A model generated the notes under the pieces. The model worked only from the letters and a program-made list of their open reading frames with translations. It was not told the DNA's origin and made no database searches. This document shows positions 39,508 to 47,050 of a stretch of DNA of 64,000 bases, piece after piece (the first letter of the stretch is position 1; each line of letters starts with the position of its first letter). A program made the translations under genes and the position numbers. The DNA is from Candidatus Gastranaerophilales bacterium (GTDB lineage: Bacteria > Cyanobacteriota > Vampirovibrionia > Gastranaerophilales > Gastranaerophilaceae): NCBI GenBank assembly GCA_910587375.1, contig CAJULR010000009.1, positions 62,001 to 126,000 on the forward strand, read 5' to 3'.

Positions 39508-39623
39508 TTATTGAAAATTTGGGGGCTATAGCCGGTGGTTTAGGTGCCTTTATGATGATTGGTATTTTATTCTATGGCGTTTGCACTATTTCCGCTGACG
39601 AGAAAGAATTAAAAACAAAATAA
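39504..39623 (+). CDS. Small single-span membrane protein, 39 aa
   Basis: Read by eye: ATG 39504 overlapping the previous stop, AAAGGAG at good spacing, TAA 39621-39623. One helix (IAGGLGAFMMIGILFYGVCT) and a charged tail (SADEKELKTK). Function unknown. Operon partner of the 74-aa protein. A weak hairpin (TTTGGT / ACCAAA) follows. Confidence 0.7.
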   Translation: MIIENLGAIAGGLGAFMMIGILFYGVCTISADEKELKTK

Positions 39624-39690
39624 TCTTTTTGGTTTTAATACCAAACAAAGGGTGGGTATTTTGTTTTTAAAATTTTATCTTGCCAGTTTT

Positions 39691-40515
39691 TTACACTATT
39701 GCCTTGGCCAGGCGTTCAGACCTTCCTGTGCTTAAAATGTTTCTAAGCTTCATAATTGCCTGTGCGTGAAGCTGGCAAACCCTTGATTCTGAAACGTTTA
39801 TGGCTTCCCCAATTTCTTTTAAGGTCATATTTTCGTGGTAATAAAATACCAAGAGCATTCTTTCGCGCTCAGGAAGCTTTTTTAGGGCAAATTCCAACTC
39901 TCTTTTTGCGTCCTTTTTCTCAATCGCATCTTCCGGCCTTTCGGATTTTTTATCCTCGATTGTATCAATGATTTCAACGCTTTCATCGCCCTGGCCTTTT
40001 TTGTCATAAAGTGAATCTACGCCTGTGTCCTGTGCTAAAATTTCTTCAACTTTTTCTTTATCCAACCCGACAGCCTCTGCAATTTCAGATGTGGTCGGCA
40101 TTCTGTCCAGCTTTTGTTTCAGGATTTCTGTTGCCTGTTTAATTTCTTTGATTTTTTTTCTAACAGTTCTTGGAAGCCAGTCACTTGACCTTATTCTGTC
40201 TATAATGCAGCCTCTTATTCTCATAAGGGCATAGGTTTCAAACTTGGCACCTTTTTGGGGCGAAAATTTTTCAACCGCGTCAATTAGCCCTTCAACCCCA
40301 TAGCTTGTAATGTCTTCGTATGTAAAGGTTGGAGGCAGGTTCACCTTAATTCTTCCTATAACATAACGCGTAAGGTAGATATATTGAACGATAAGCTTGT
40401 CGCGAACGGTTTTGTTGCTTTTGTCTTCAAGGTAGGTTTTCCAAAGTTCCGACAACTCCTCGTCAGATAATCTCACGATTTTTTTAAAAGAGTTAATCTC
40501 AAAATTTTCACTCAT
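39691..40515 (-). CDS. Alternative sigma factor, FliA/WhiG type
   Basis: RNA polymerase sigma factor of the sigma28 group, 274 residues. Region 2: LIVQYIYLTRYVIGRIKVNL, then YEDITSYGVEGLIDAVEKFS, KGAKFETYALMRIRGCIIDR and SSDWLPRTVRKK. Region 3 at about 120-160 (RMPTTSEIAEAVGLDKEKVE), an acidic linker, and region 4 (KKLPERERMLLVFYYHENMT, LKEIGEAINVSESRVCQLHA). TTGGAAAA precedes the ATG. In flagellated bacteria this sigma drives late flagellar genes; no flagellar or chemotaxis gene is in the window, so another regulon is possible. No anti-sigma gene is adjacent. The 268 bp upstream hold only short inverted repeats. Confidence 0.93.
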   Translation of the reverse strand: MSENFEINSFKKIVRLSDEELSELWKTYLEDKSNKTVRDKLIVQYIYLTRYVIGRIKVNLPPTFTYEDITSYGVEGLIDAVEKFSPQKGAKFETYALMRIRGCIIDRIRSSDWLPRTVRKKIKEIKQATEILKQKLDRMPTTSEIAEAVGLDKEKVEEILAQDTGVDSLYDKKGQGDESVEIIDTIEDKKSERPEDAIEKKDAKRELEFALKKLPERERMLLVFYYHENMTLKEIGEAINVSESRVCQLHAQAIMKLRNILSTGRSERLAKAIV

Positions 40516-40783
40516 CTTAATTTTCCAAGTCTTTATTTACACAAAAATTTCACACTTTTCGCCCCGGTTGTCGGGCGCTAATCATTACTGGTGATGACTT
40601 TTTCACAATTTTTATGTGATAGCAATTTACATATTTATTGTCTAAAAAATCTGCTTTTTTAACATCATTTAATTAGATGAAAGTGTAAAGAAATGTTACA
40701 CAAAATGGAGGAAATTTAACACTTTAAACTAAAGTAGAAAAATTGCAATATATAAAACCGTTTGAAGTGTTTGTTTGATGGTG

Positions 40784-41725
40784 TTATATTTCGTATTCTT
40801 CCAAGGGTTCAAGCCCATGGTTTTTAAAAACTTGTTGAAGTGCGGCTAACGGTTTTATGCCAGGCTGGTTTGCAAGTTCGATAAATTCTTTTTTTATAAG
40901 GGCACATTCTTTGTGATATTGGCTTATGCTTGTGTAATCCTTGCTGTCTGTAACGCGCTCCCAAATGGCATTATACATATGTGCTGAAAAATCTATTTCT
41001 GTAATATTCACCTTGTTTTCAGCTTTTATCAATTCTTCATAAAAATGTCTTTCGGGACCTCTTTTGGGTACGCCTGTATCTATAACAAAAAATTCTTTTT
41101 TACCGTCTTGTATGCGCCAGCCAAAGTTACTTTGTTTAATTGAACCGTCTTCAAGTATGCTGTCTGATAGTTCTGTGCAGCCTTCTTTTCTGGCCTTTGC
41201 TTGCAATAGTTCAAATTCTTTTTTGTCTATTTCGCCAATATTGACCTTATCTTGCATAAGGAAATAGAATTTACTTTGTTTTTTATTGTTTAGAATGATT
41301 GTTCCTCTTGATAGCGAAGGCAAAGTTACGCCTTTTATATCATATTGATAAGGCAAGGGCGAAAGTTTAAGTATTTTACCGTTTTCCAGTTCAAATACGA
41401 CCGATTCTCCGCCAATTCCTGCAATGTCTTTAACGGCAAAACCACTCTGTTCTATGGCGGAAATATAGTCTTTTGCGCAATAAGAGGTCGCCGTGGTGTT
41501 TTGCATATCTTCTTGGCGAAAACATTTTTTAAGCTTGTGCTCTATTTCTTTAAGGGTATTTTGTTTTTTGGCGCCAAAAGTTAGTGTTTTCAAGGCTTTA
41601 CAGGTTGCGCTTGAAGGCTGATGTAAGAAAACACTGCTGTTTGCAGGTTTTGCTTGTGCCGTTTGTTTGGGCAGGCAGGCAAGCATTTTGGTATTAAAAG
41701 TTGGGGAATTTTGTATATTTATCAT
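40784..41725 (-). CDS. Hypothetical protein with kinase-fold-like features, 313 aa
   Basis: No family assigned with confidence. Residues 1-55 are a low-complexity leader starting INIQNSPTFNTK and ending LKTLTFGAKKQN, the FGA form of the tract seen in other hypotheticals here. The core resembles a protein-kinase-like N-lobe: GIGGESVVFELENGKILKLS reads as a Gly loop with a following Val/Lys strand. Later, DSILEDGSIKQSNFGWRIQD then KKEFFVIDTGVPKRG resembles a catalytic loop and metal-binding Asp (IDTG for DFG). The HxD-type catalytic residues are not clear, so it may be a pseudokinase or unrelated. An extended -10 (TGTTAAAAT) lies 4 nt before the ATG. Confidence 0.7.
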   Translation of the reverse strand: MINIQNSPTFNTKMLACLPKQTAQAKPANSSVFLHQPSSATCKALKTLTFGAKKQNTLKEIEHKLKKCFRQEDMQNTTATSYCAKDYISAIEQSGFAVKDIAGIGGESVVFELENGKILKLSPLPYQYDIKGVTLPSLSRGTIILNNKKQSKFYFLMQDKVNIGEIDKKEFELLQAKARKEGCTELSDSILEDGSIKQSNFGWRIQDGKKEFFVIDTGVPKRGPERHFYEELIKAENKVNITEIDFSAHMYNAIWERVTDSKDYTSISQYHKECALIKKEFIELANQPGIKPLAALQQVFKNHGLEPLEEYEI

Positions 41726-41770
41726 TATGATTTTAACAAAACGGCGAGGATTAAAAAATTGCGTTATGTT

Positions 41771-42019
41771 TTATTCTTCAATGATTTCATAGAGGGTGGG
41801 GGCGTCGTTGATTGAAACGTTTCCTGTTGGAATTTTTAATATGCGGGCTTTTAGGGTGCGGGTTTTGTATTCAATCATAATAACATCGCCCTCTTTTAGC
41901 TGTTTTGCAGGCTTTGCGGGGTTAGAATTTACAAAAACGCGCGCCATATCACACACTTCGTTTGCAACGCTTCTTCTTTTAATTATTCTTGAAACCTTTA
42001 AAAATTTATCAAGCCTCAT
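41771..42019 (-). CDS. S4-domain RNA-binding protein, RqcP/YabO-Hsp15 type
   Basis: 82-residue single S4 domain (MRLDKFLKVSRIIKRRSVAN, EVCDMARVFVNSNPAKPAKQ), followed by a strand-rich end (DVIMIEYKTRTLKARILKIP). Family members bind 23S or tRNA on stalled 50S subunits during ribosome-associated quality control. Full length. The start overlaps the stop of the PfkB gene (ATGA), so it is translationally coupled to it. The functional link between the two is not obvious. Confidence 0.9.
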   Translation of the reverse strand: MRLDKFLKVSRIIKRRSVANEVCDMARVFVNSNPAKPAKQLKEGDVIMIEYKTRTLKARILKIPTGNVSINDAPTLYEIIEE

Positions 42020-43086
42020 AAATTTGCCTCATAGCTTAAAGAATTCCTTGATTCTACTGTAAAATCCGGCGAATTTTTTAATTTTTCATTAATTTCATCA
42101 AAGGTTAAAAAGCCTTCCTGTGCGCCAAAAACTTCAACGACCGCAGCAGCATTGACAGAAGCGCACTCCAGGGCTTTTTTTACGTTCATATTATATTTTT
42201 CCATTGCAGCTGTGAATGTGGAGCTGAAAGCGTCCCCTGCGCCAAGGGTGGACCTTACAACGGCGGGAAATTCGGGTGCTTTATAGAAATTTGTTCCATC
42301 ATACGCGTAAACACCGGCTTTTCCATCTGTAATTACAACATTGACGCTGTTGTTGCCGCGAAGCGTTTTTAACATTTGAATAACATCAGGGTGGATAAAT
42401 TCCTTGGAAAATTTCTCGTTTTTGGTGTCGGGGCGTACGGAAATTTTGGTTAAAAGGCTTGCTTCTTCCTTGTTTAAGACCAAAATGTCTGCAACTTCGA
42501 TTATTTTTGAAAAATATTTTTCACCTTTTTTAATGGCTGTGGTGCCCGCGTTTATTGAAAGCTTTATATTGTTTTCTTTGGCAAACGTTGCAAGCTTATC
42601 AAGCATTTTGTTGCTTTCTCCTGCAAGAGGCGCAATATAGAGCCATTTTGCCTTTTTTAAATTTTCAAAATCTATATCTTTTTCTTTAATGGATGAATTT
42701 ACGCCTCTGTGCGCAAGGACGGTTCTGTCCCCCTGGAAGCTGACTAAAATTATGGAAAAGCCGGTGAGGCCTTCTTTTGCGTTTATAATGTTTGATATAT
42801 CTACGTTTGATTTTTTTAGGTTTTCATAAATTAAAGGAGAAATTTCATCTGCCCCAAGTTTAACAATGGTGGATGTTTTAAGCCCAAGGTGTGCAAAGTT
42901 CATGGCTGTGTTTATTCCGCCGCCGCCTAAATTTCTTGAAAAATCGTCGATTTCGACTTTGCTTCCGTAGGGAAAGCTCATAAAATCACTTCTTTTGTCT
43001 TTAGAGCTCACTGAAACTATGTTTGCGCTGTCTGATTCAATAAAAACGTCTAAAGTGGCGGAGCCGATTGTAACTATATCAAACAT
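42016..43086 (-). CDS. PfkB-family carbohydrate/nucleoside kinase
   Basis: ATP-dependent sugar or nucleoside kinase of the ribokinase fold, 356 residues. N-terminal signature FSRNLGGGGINTAMNFAHLG (Gly-Gly substrate site), LGADEISPLIYENLKKSNVD, and C-terminal anion-hole and catalytic Asp motif RSTLGAGDAFSSTFTAAM. Substrate not determinable by eye. AAGGATATTTT precedes the ATG. It leads the operon with the S4 gene and is divergent from recF. Confidence 0.93.
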   Translation of the reverse strand: MFDIVTIGSATLDVFIESDSANIVSVSSKDKRSDFMSFPYGSKVEIDDFSRNLGGGGINTAMNFAHLGLKTSTIVKLGADEISPLIYENLKKSNVDISNIINAKEGLTGFSIILVSFQGDRTVLAHRGVNSSIKEKDIDFENLKKAKWLYIAPLAGESNKMLDKLATFAKENNIKLSINAGTTAIKKGEKYFSKIIEVADILVLNKEEASLLTKISVRPDTKNEKFSKEFIHPDVIQMLKTLRGNNSVNVVITDGKAGVYAYDGTNFYKAPEFPAVVRSTLGAGDAFSSTFTAAMEKYNMNVKKALECASVNAAAVVEVFGAQEGFLTFDEINEKLKNSPDFTVESRNSLSYEANL

Positions 43087-43187
43087 AAAATATCCTTAAT
43101 TTTGTCCTTATTTTATTTTCTTAATCTTTCATATTATAATACAAACAAACGGCCTATATATAACTTTGGGGAGCCATTTTAAATCGA

Positions 43188-44336
43188 GTGTTTTTAAAAA
43201 GGTTAAAATTTAATAACTACAGAAATTATGAAAGTTTGGATTTTGAGTTTTCAAAAAATAAAACACTTTTTGTAGGGAAAAATGCACAAGGGAAAACAAA
43301 CCTTTTGGAGGCTGTGTATTACCTTTCTGCGCTAAATTCTGCAAGGATTAAGAAAGATAAGGAATTAATAAAATTCGGAAATGAGTTTTGTAATATTGCA
43401 GCAACTGTTTTAAAAGCGGATACGGACGTTGAGCTTGAAGTTTTAATTAACCCGCCAAAAAACAAGGTTTTAAAGGTGAACGGGCTAAAGAAAAATAAAT
43501 CGAGAGATTTTGTCCGGGTGCTTTCAACGGTGAGTTTTGCAAGTTCAGACTTGCTTTTGCTTCGGGGAGAGCCAACTGACAGAAGAAAATGGCTTGATAA
43601 TGCAATTTGCCAGGTGTATCCTGCATATTTGGATAAAATAAATAAATATAATAAAATCCGGCTTCAAAAGGCAAATTTTCTATCTGAATTTCAAGGGGGA
43701 TATAACACAGGGAAGGGTTTTAGCGCAGGCGGTACTTTAAATGAAACAATGCTTGATGTTTTTAACACCCAGCTTGCAAATTCTTCCGCAAACATTATGT
43801 ATTTGAGGATGAAATTTTTAGAGGAGCTTAAAAAAATTGCGCGTGCAAAACACCTTTCAATTTCAAGAGAAGAAGAATTGAATATTGAATATGAAAATAC
43901 GATTGGGGCGCAATATTCAAGCGTTTCAGAGCTTGGCACTTTTGTTTATGAAAAATTGAATGAGATGAAGGCGGAAGAAATCAGAAAAGGCCAATGCTTA
44001 ATCGGGCCGCACAGAGATGATGTCGGGTTTTTTATAAATGGCTTAGACGCTAAAAGATATGCTTCACAAGGGCAGCAGCGGACAATTGTGCTTGCCTTAA
44101 AACTTTCAGAGCTTGATATAATTCAGGAAAAAATAAACGAAATGCCGGTTTTGCTTTTGGACGATGTTTTAGCAGAGCTTGACAATGTGCGGCAAAATTA
44201 CCTTCTTGACACCATAAAAGATGGGGTTCAAACGATTATTACAAGCGTTGACACTTTGGCTTTTGATGAAAATTTCTTATCGGATGTTGAAATTGTTTAT
44301 GTGGATAAAGGGGAAATAAAAACCCCCACAAAATAA
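43188..44336 (+). CDS. recF: DNA replication and repair protein RecF
   Basis: SMC-like ATPase that loads RecA at single-strand gaps with RecO and RecR. 382 residues. Walker A in VGKNAQGKTNLLEAVYYLS, ABC signature YASQGQQRTIVLALKLSELD, Walker B PVLLLDDVLAELD. The start is GTG 43188 (MFLKRLKFNNYRNYESLDF); GGGGAG lies about 15 nt upstream, further than ideal. dnaA, dnaN and gyrB, its usual neighbours, are not here. It ends in a bidirectional terminator shared with the 789-aa gene. Confidence 0.96.
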   Translation: MFLKRLKFNNYRNYESLDFEFSKNKTLFVGKNAQGKTNLLEAVYYLSALNSARIKKDKELIKFGNEFCNIAATVLKADTDVELEVLINPPKNKVLKVNGLKKNKSRDFVRVLSTVSFASSDLLLLRGEPTDRRKWLDNAICQVYPAYLDKINKYNKIRLQKANFLSEFQGGYNTGKGFSAGGTLNETMLDVFNTQLANSSANIMYLRMKFLEELKKIARAKHLSISREEELNIEYENTIGAQYSSVSELGTFVYEKLNEMKAEEIRKGQCLIGPHRDDVGFFINGLDAKRYASQGQQRTIVLALKLSELDIIQEKINEMPVLLLDDVLAELDNVRQNYLLDTIKDGVQTIITSVDTLAFDENFLSDVEIVYVDKGEIKTPTK

Positions 44337-44356
44337 GCTTCGTGGAGGTTTTTTGA
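44318..44356. terminator. Bidirectional terminator between recF and the 789-aa gene
   Basis: AAAAACC, CCAC / GTGG, GGTTTTTT with one A-C mismatch. T runs lie on both strands; it overlaps the recF stop codon. Confidence 0.85.
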
Positions 44357-44371
44357 ATTTGTTTACGGTAT

Positions 44372-46741
44372 TTATTTGCCGTATGAGTTGTATTTTTTCT
44401 GGATTTCTTCGGTAACGCCCTTTGAAATTTCGTCTTGAAGAGTGTTGCCTTTTTTGTCCATATAGTCAAATCCTTCAGGGTCGTTTGATTCGCTGAAATC
44501 GCCTGCTAATTCATCATAAAGTTCATCACCTTTGCGTTTTGCAGTTTCCTTAGCATAATCGATTTCTTCATTCACGCGGTTTCTGAATTCGCTTTCTGTT
44601 TCTGTGAATTCTGTGCCGGTGTCTACATCGCCGAGTTTGTCTTTTAAGTCTTTAGCCTTGTCGATGATGTCATTTGCCTGAGAGATGTCTGCAGCATATT
44701 TTCCTGTGTCTTTGAATGCGTTATCAACGTCTTTTGAAGTTAATTGAGAGAACATATTTTCGCCGGTTAATTTGTCATTATTCAATGTTGCTTCAAGATA
44801 ATCGGCGTCTTCAAGAGTTTGTTCTGCGGTCATTGTTTTGCCATTCATCTTAACATCAAATGTGTTTTGAATTTCGGCACCGTTGATATCGTGTGCGCCG
44901 CTTTCTTTGGCAGAACTTAGGTTGATTTCCGTGATACCTGCGTCAAACGCGCTCATAAAGCTTTGTTTAACACCCACGCCGCCAACGCCTTTGCTGTCTG
45001 CGTGGTCTTTTTCTTCAACAACCATTACCATAATGTCTTTTAATGCGTCGCCTGTAATAACTTTTTCGCCTTTGTCATTTGTTGTAATGTAGTCTTTGTA
45101 TTGGGTGTCGAAGTCTTTCATACCGTCTTTAGAGCCAAGAAGGTCTGTAACGTCGTCATATGTGCCGTTGCCATCATCTGCCATAAAGTAGAAGCTCTTG
45201 TTTCCGTCTTTAACAGATATTGGGTCTGTCCTTGTTGTTGGGGCAGGGGTAACTTCTGCTGCCTTATCTGCCTGGATTACCTGAGAATCTTCCCACTTGC
45301 CGCCTTTTGCAGTATAGCTTCTGATGTGGTCTGCAAGTGGTTTGTAAGTTTCATCTGATGTAAATCTTACAAGGCCTTGAGGTTGTGCTGCTGCACTTCC
45401 TTGTTCTGCAAGAGAATATCCGATGTCGAGGCCCGGGAATATTTGGTCTAAGGCATACATTGCTTCTTTGAATGAGAAGCCTTCTTTAACCATTGTATCT
45501 ACTGCGCTCATTGCGTTTTTGATATCTTTATCATCCGCAGGGGCTGTTTTTGCAGGTTCTGGAAGGCCTGCTGTTCCGTTTGCGATGGCGTTTACAGCGG
45601 AGTATACAGTTTGTGCGTGACCTGAGATGATTTTGCCTGTTTTTGCCTGTTCGTCACGTGTTGCGTGTCCGTAAGGGATTGTATAGCTTCCGTTTCCGTT
45701 AGATTTTATGCCTAAGTTTCCGAATGTTTCAGAAAGAAGGTCTAAAATTTCAGTGTTGGAAGCGCCTGCTTTTGCCATATCATAGATGAGGCTTCCTTCC
45801 TGGATTTGAGTTGCGTCTGCCTTGTCGCCAAACAACGCTTTTGAAAGGTTTTTCATAGCTTCGTTGTCATCATATGCAGCGTAAGCGTCGCCACTTCCTG
45901 TTTTTGCGCCGCCAAGGGCTTTAATAGAATCAGTTGCGGTTTTAAGTGCGCCTTCATCTCTTACGGCTTCGCCGTTGTTTGCAACCTGGCCTTCGCCTCT
46001 TGCGCCGACTTCTGTTCCGTATTTAGAAGCTAAGTCTGCAACAACTACTTCTTTTTCGTATGTGAATATAGGAACTTTTGAGTCGTTGTTTGCGTTTGAA
46101 TATAATGAACCCACTTCTGCTGACATGTTGTCTCTTGTTTGGGTTAATAATGTTACGATTGCCTGAGCATTCTTTAAGCCGTTTACTGCGGCGTTGCTTT
46201 GTGAAATAACGCCGTCTAATTGATTGCAAAGGCCTTTTATTTCATCGCTTAAGCCGTTTTGTTGAGAATAAATAGCAGAAATTTGTGAAAAATCAGGTGC
46301 AAGAATGTCCAACTGGGTTTGGAATTCTGTTGCAAAGTCTGTTGTTTTACTTCCTGATGAGTTCTTTTGTTTTGTTTGTCTTACGGCGTTTTGAATAGCT
46401 TCATCAATTGCTTCTTTTAATCTGTCTTCAAACTTTCCTGTTTCTTCGCTTATGTCGCCGATTTTATTAGACAATTGACCGGATTTATCATCAATTTTAT
46501 CTTCGATGTCTTCAACTTCTTTTTGAAGGTCGTCAATTTTCTTTTGCCAATCTTTAATTTGGTCGTCAATTTTTTTAATCTGCGCTTCGATGGCGTCTCT
46601 TGAATCTTGGCCGCCGTTAAAATAGCTTTTTGTGAATAATTCTTCAGCCTCTTTTTTGAGGTTGGCTTTGTCGAGGCTCATTCCTGCAACGTTTTTCAAA
46701 AGTTGTGAGGTTTGTTCTGTTTTTGAAATGTTTGTTGACAT
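44372..46741 (-). CDS. Large acidic coiled-coil hypothetical protein, 789 aa
   Basis: No family recognised. ATG 46741 (AAAGGATTTTAAA upstream) is chosen over 46759. No signal peptide or membrane helix. Strong coiled coil at about residues 45-130 (KKIDDQIKDWQKKIDDLQKE, VEDIEDKIDDKSGQLSNKIG), a second helical region at about 165-225 (NAAVNGLKNAQAIVTLLTQT), then Gly/Ala/Asp-rich globular segments such as KALGGAKTGSGDAYAAYDDN and EILDLLSETFGNLGIKSNGN. It ends in another coiled coil (RNRVNEEIDYAKETAKRKGD). It looks like an abundant structural or exported protein lacking a Sec signal. Codon use matches a well-expressed gene. Confidence 0.85.
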   Translation of the reverse strand: MSTNISKTEQTSQLLKNVAGMSLDKANLKKEAEELFTKSYFNGGQDSRDAIEAQIKKIDDQIKDWQKKIDDLQKEVEDIEDKIDDKSGQLSNKIGDISEETGKFEDRLKEAIDEAIQNAVRQTKQKNSSGSKTTDFATEFQTQLDILAPDFSQISAIYSQQNGLSDEIKGLCNQLDGVISQSNAAVNGLKNAQAIVTLLTQTRDNMSAEVGSLYSNANNDSKVPIFTYEKEVVVADLASKYGTEVGARGEGQVANNGEAVRDEGALKTATDSIKALGGAKTGSGDAYAAYDDNEAMKNLSKALFGDKADATQIQEGSLIYDMAKAGASNTEILDLLSETFGNLGIKSNGNGSYTIPYGHATRDEQAKTGKIISGHAQTVYSAVNAIANGTAGLPEPAKTAPADDKDIKNAMSAVDTMVKEGFSFKEAMYALDQIFPGLDIGYSLAEQGSAAAQPQGLVRFTSDETYKPLADHIRSYTAKGGKWEDSQVIQADKAAEVTPAPTTRTDPISVKDGNKSFYFMADDGNGTYDDVTDLLGSKDGMKDFDTQYKDYITTNDKGEKVITGDALKDIMVMVVEEKDHADSKGVGGVGVKQSFMSAFDAGITEINLSSAKESGAHDINGAEIQNTFDVKMNGKTMTAEQTLEDADYLEATLNNDKLTGENMFSQLTSKDVDNAFKDTGKYAADISQANDIIDKAKDLKDKLGDVDTGTEFTETESEFRNRVNEEIDYAKETAKRKGDELYDELAGDFSESNDPEGFDYMDKKGNTLQDEISKGVTEEIQKKYNSYGK

Positions 46742-47050
46742 TTTAAAATCCTTTCGCACTTTTTATTTTTATAACTAATTCTTCTTTTCTTTTGACCTTT
46801 TAGCTTATTTTTCAGCTGTACAAAATTTATAGCCTTAAATATGCCTCTTTTAAAAATCCTTGTACAATATTTTCTATCGACACCCGGGGGTAAAAACTTA
46901 AGAGTTTCAAGACGAATTTGTTACACTTTTTAACAATAGCGTAACAAATGTAATAAAAGTATACAGGGCTTGTAATTGCTGCACTTTATGGCATATAAAA
47001 CTATTAAAGTAATATTAAAAAGGGAGTTATACAGGGAGTTTGCAGGGAGA
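46742..47050. other. Intergenic region with a 9-bp inverted repeat
   Basis: 309 bp. ATTTGTTAC (46916-46924) and GTAACAAAT (46941-46949) form an inverted repeat with a 16-nt loop; a regulator site or part of the upstream region of the 789-aa gene. TATAAA near 46825 (minus strand) could be its -10. Nothing else recognised. Confidence 0.5.

Noticed and set aside
40608..40627. CRP-type site upstream of the sigma gene
   Set aside because: TTCACA and TGTGAT are present, but the half-sites are in the opposite order to the CRP consensus, and no regulator is seen.
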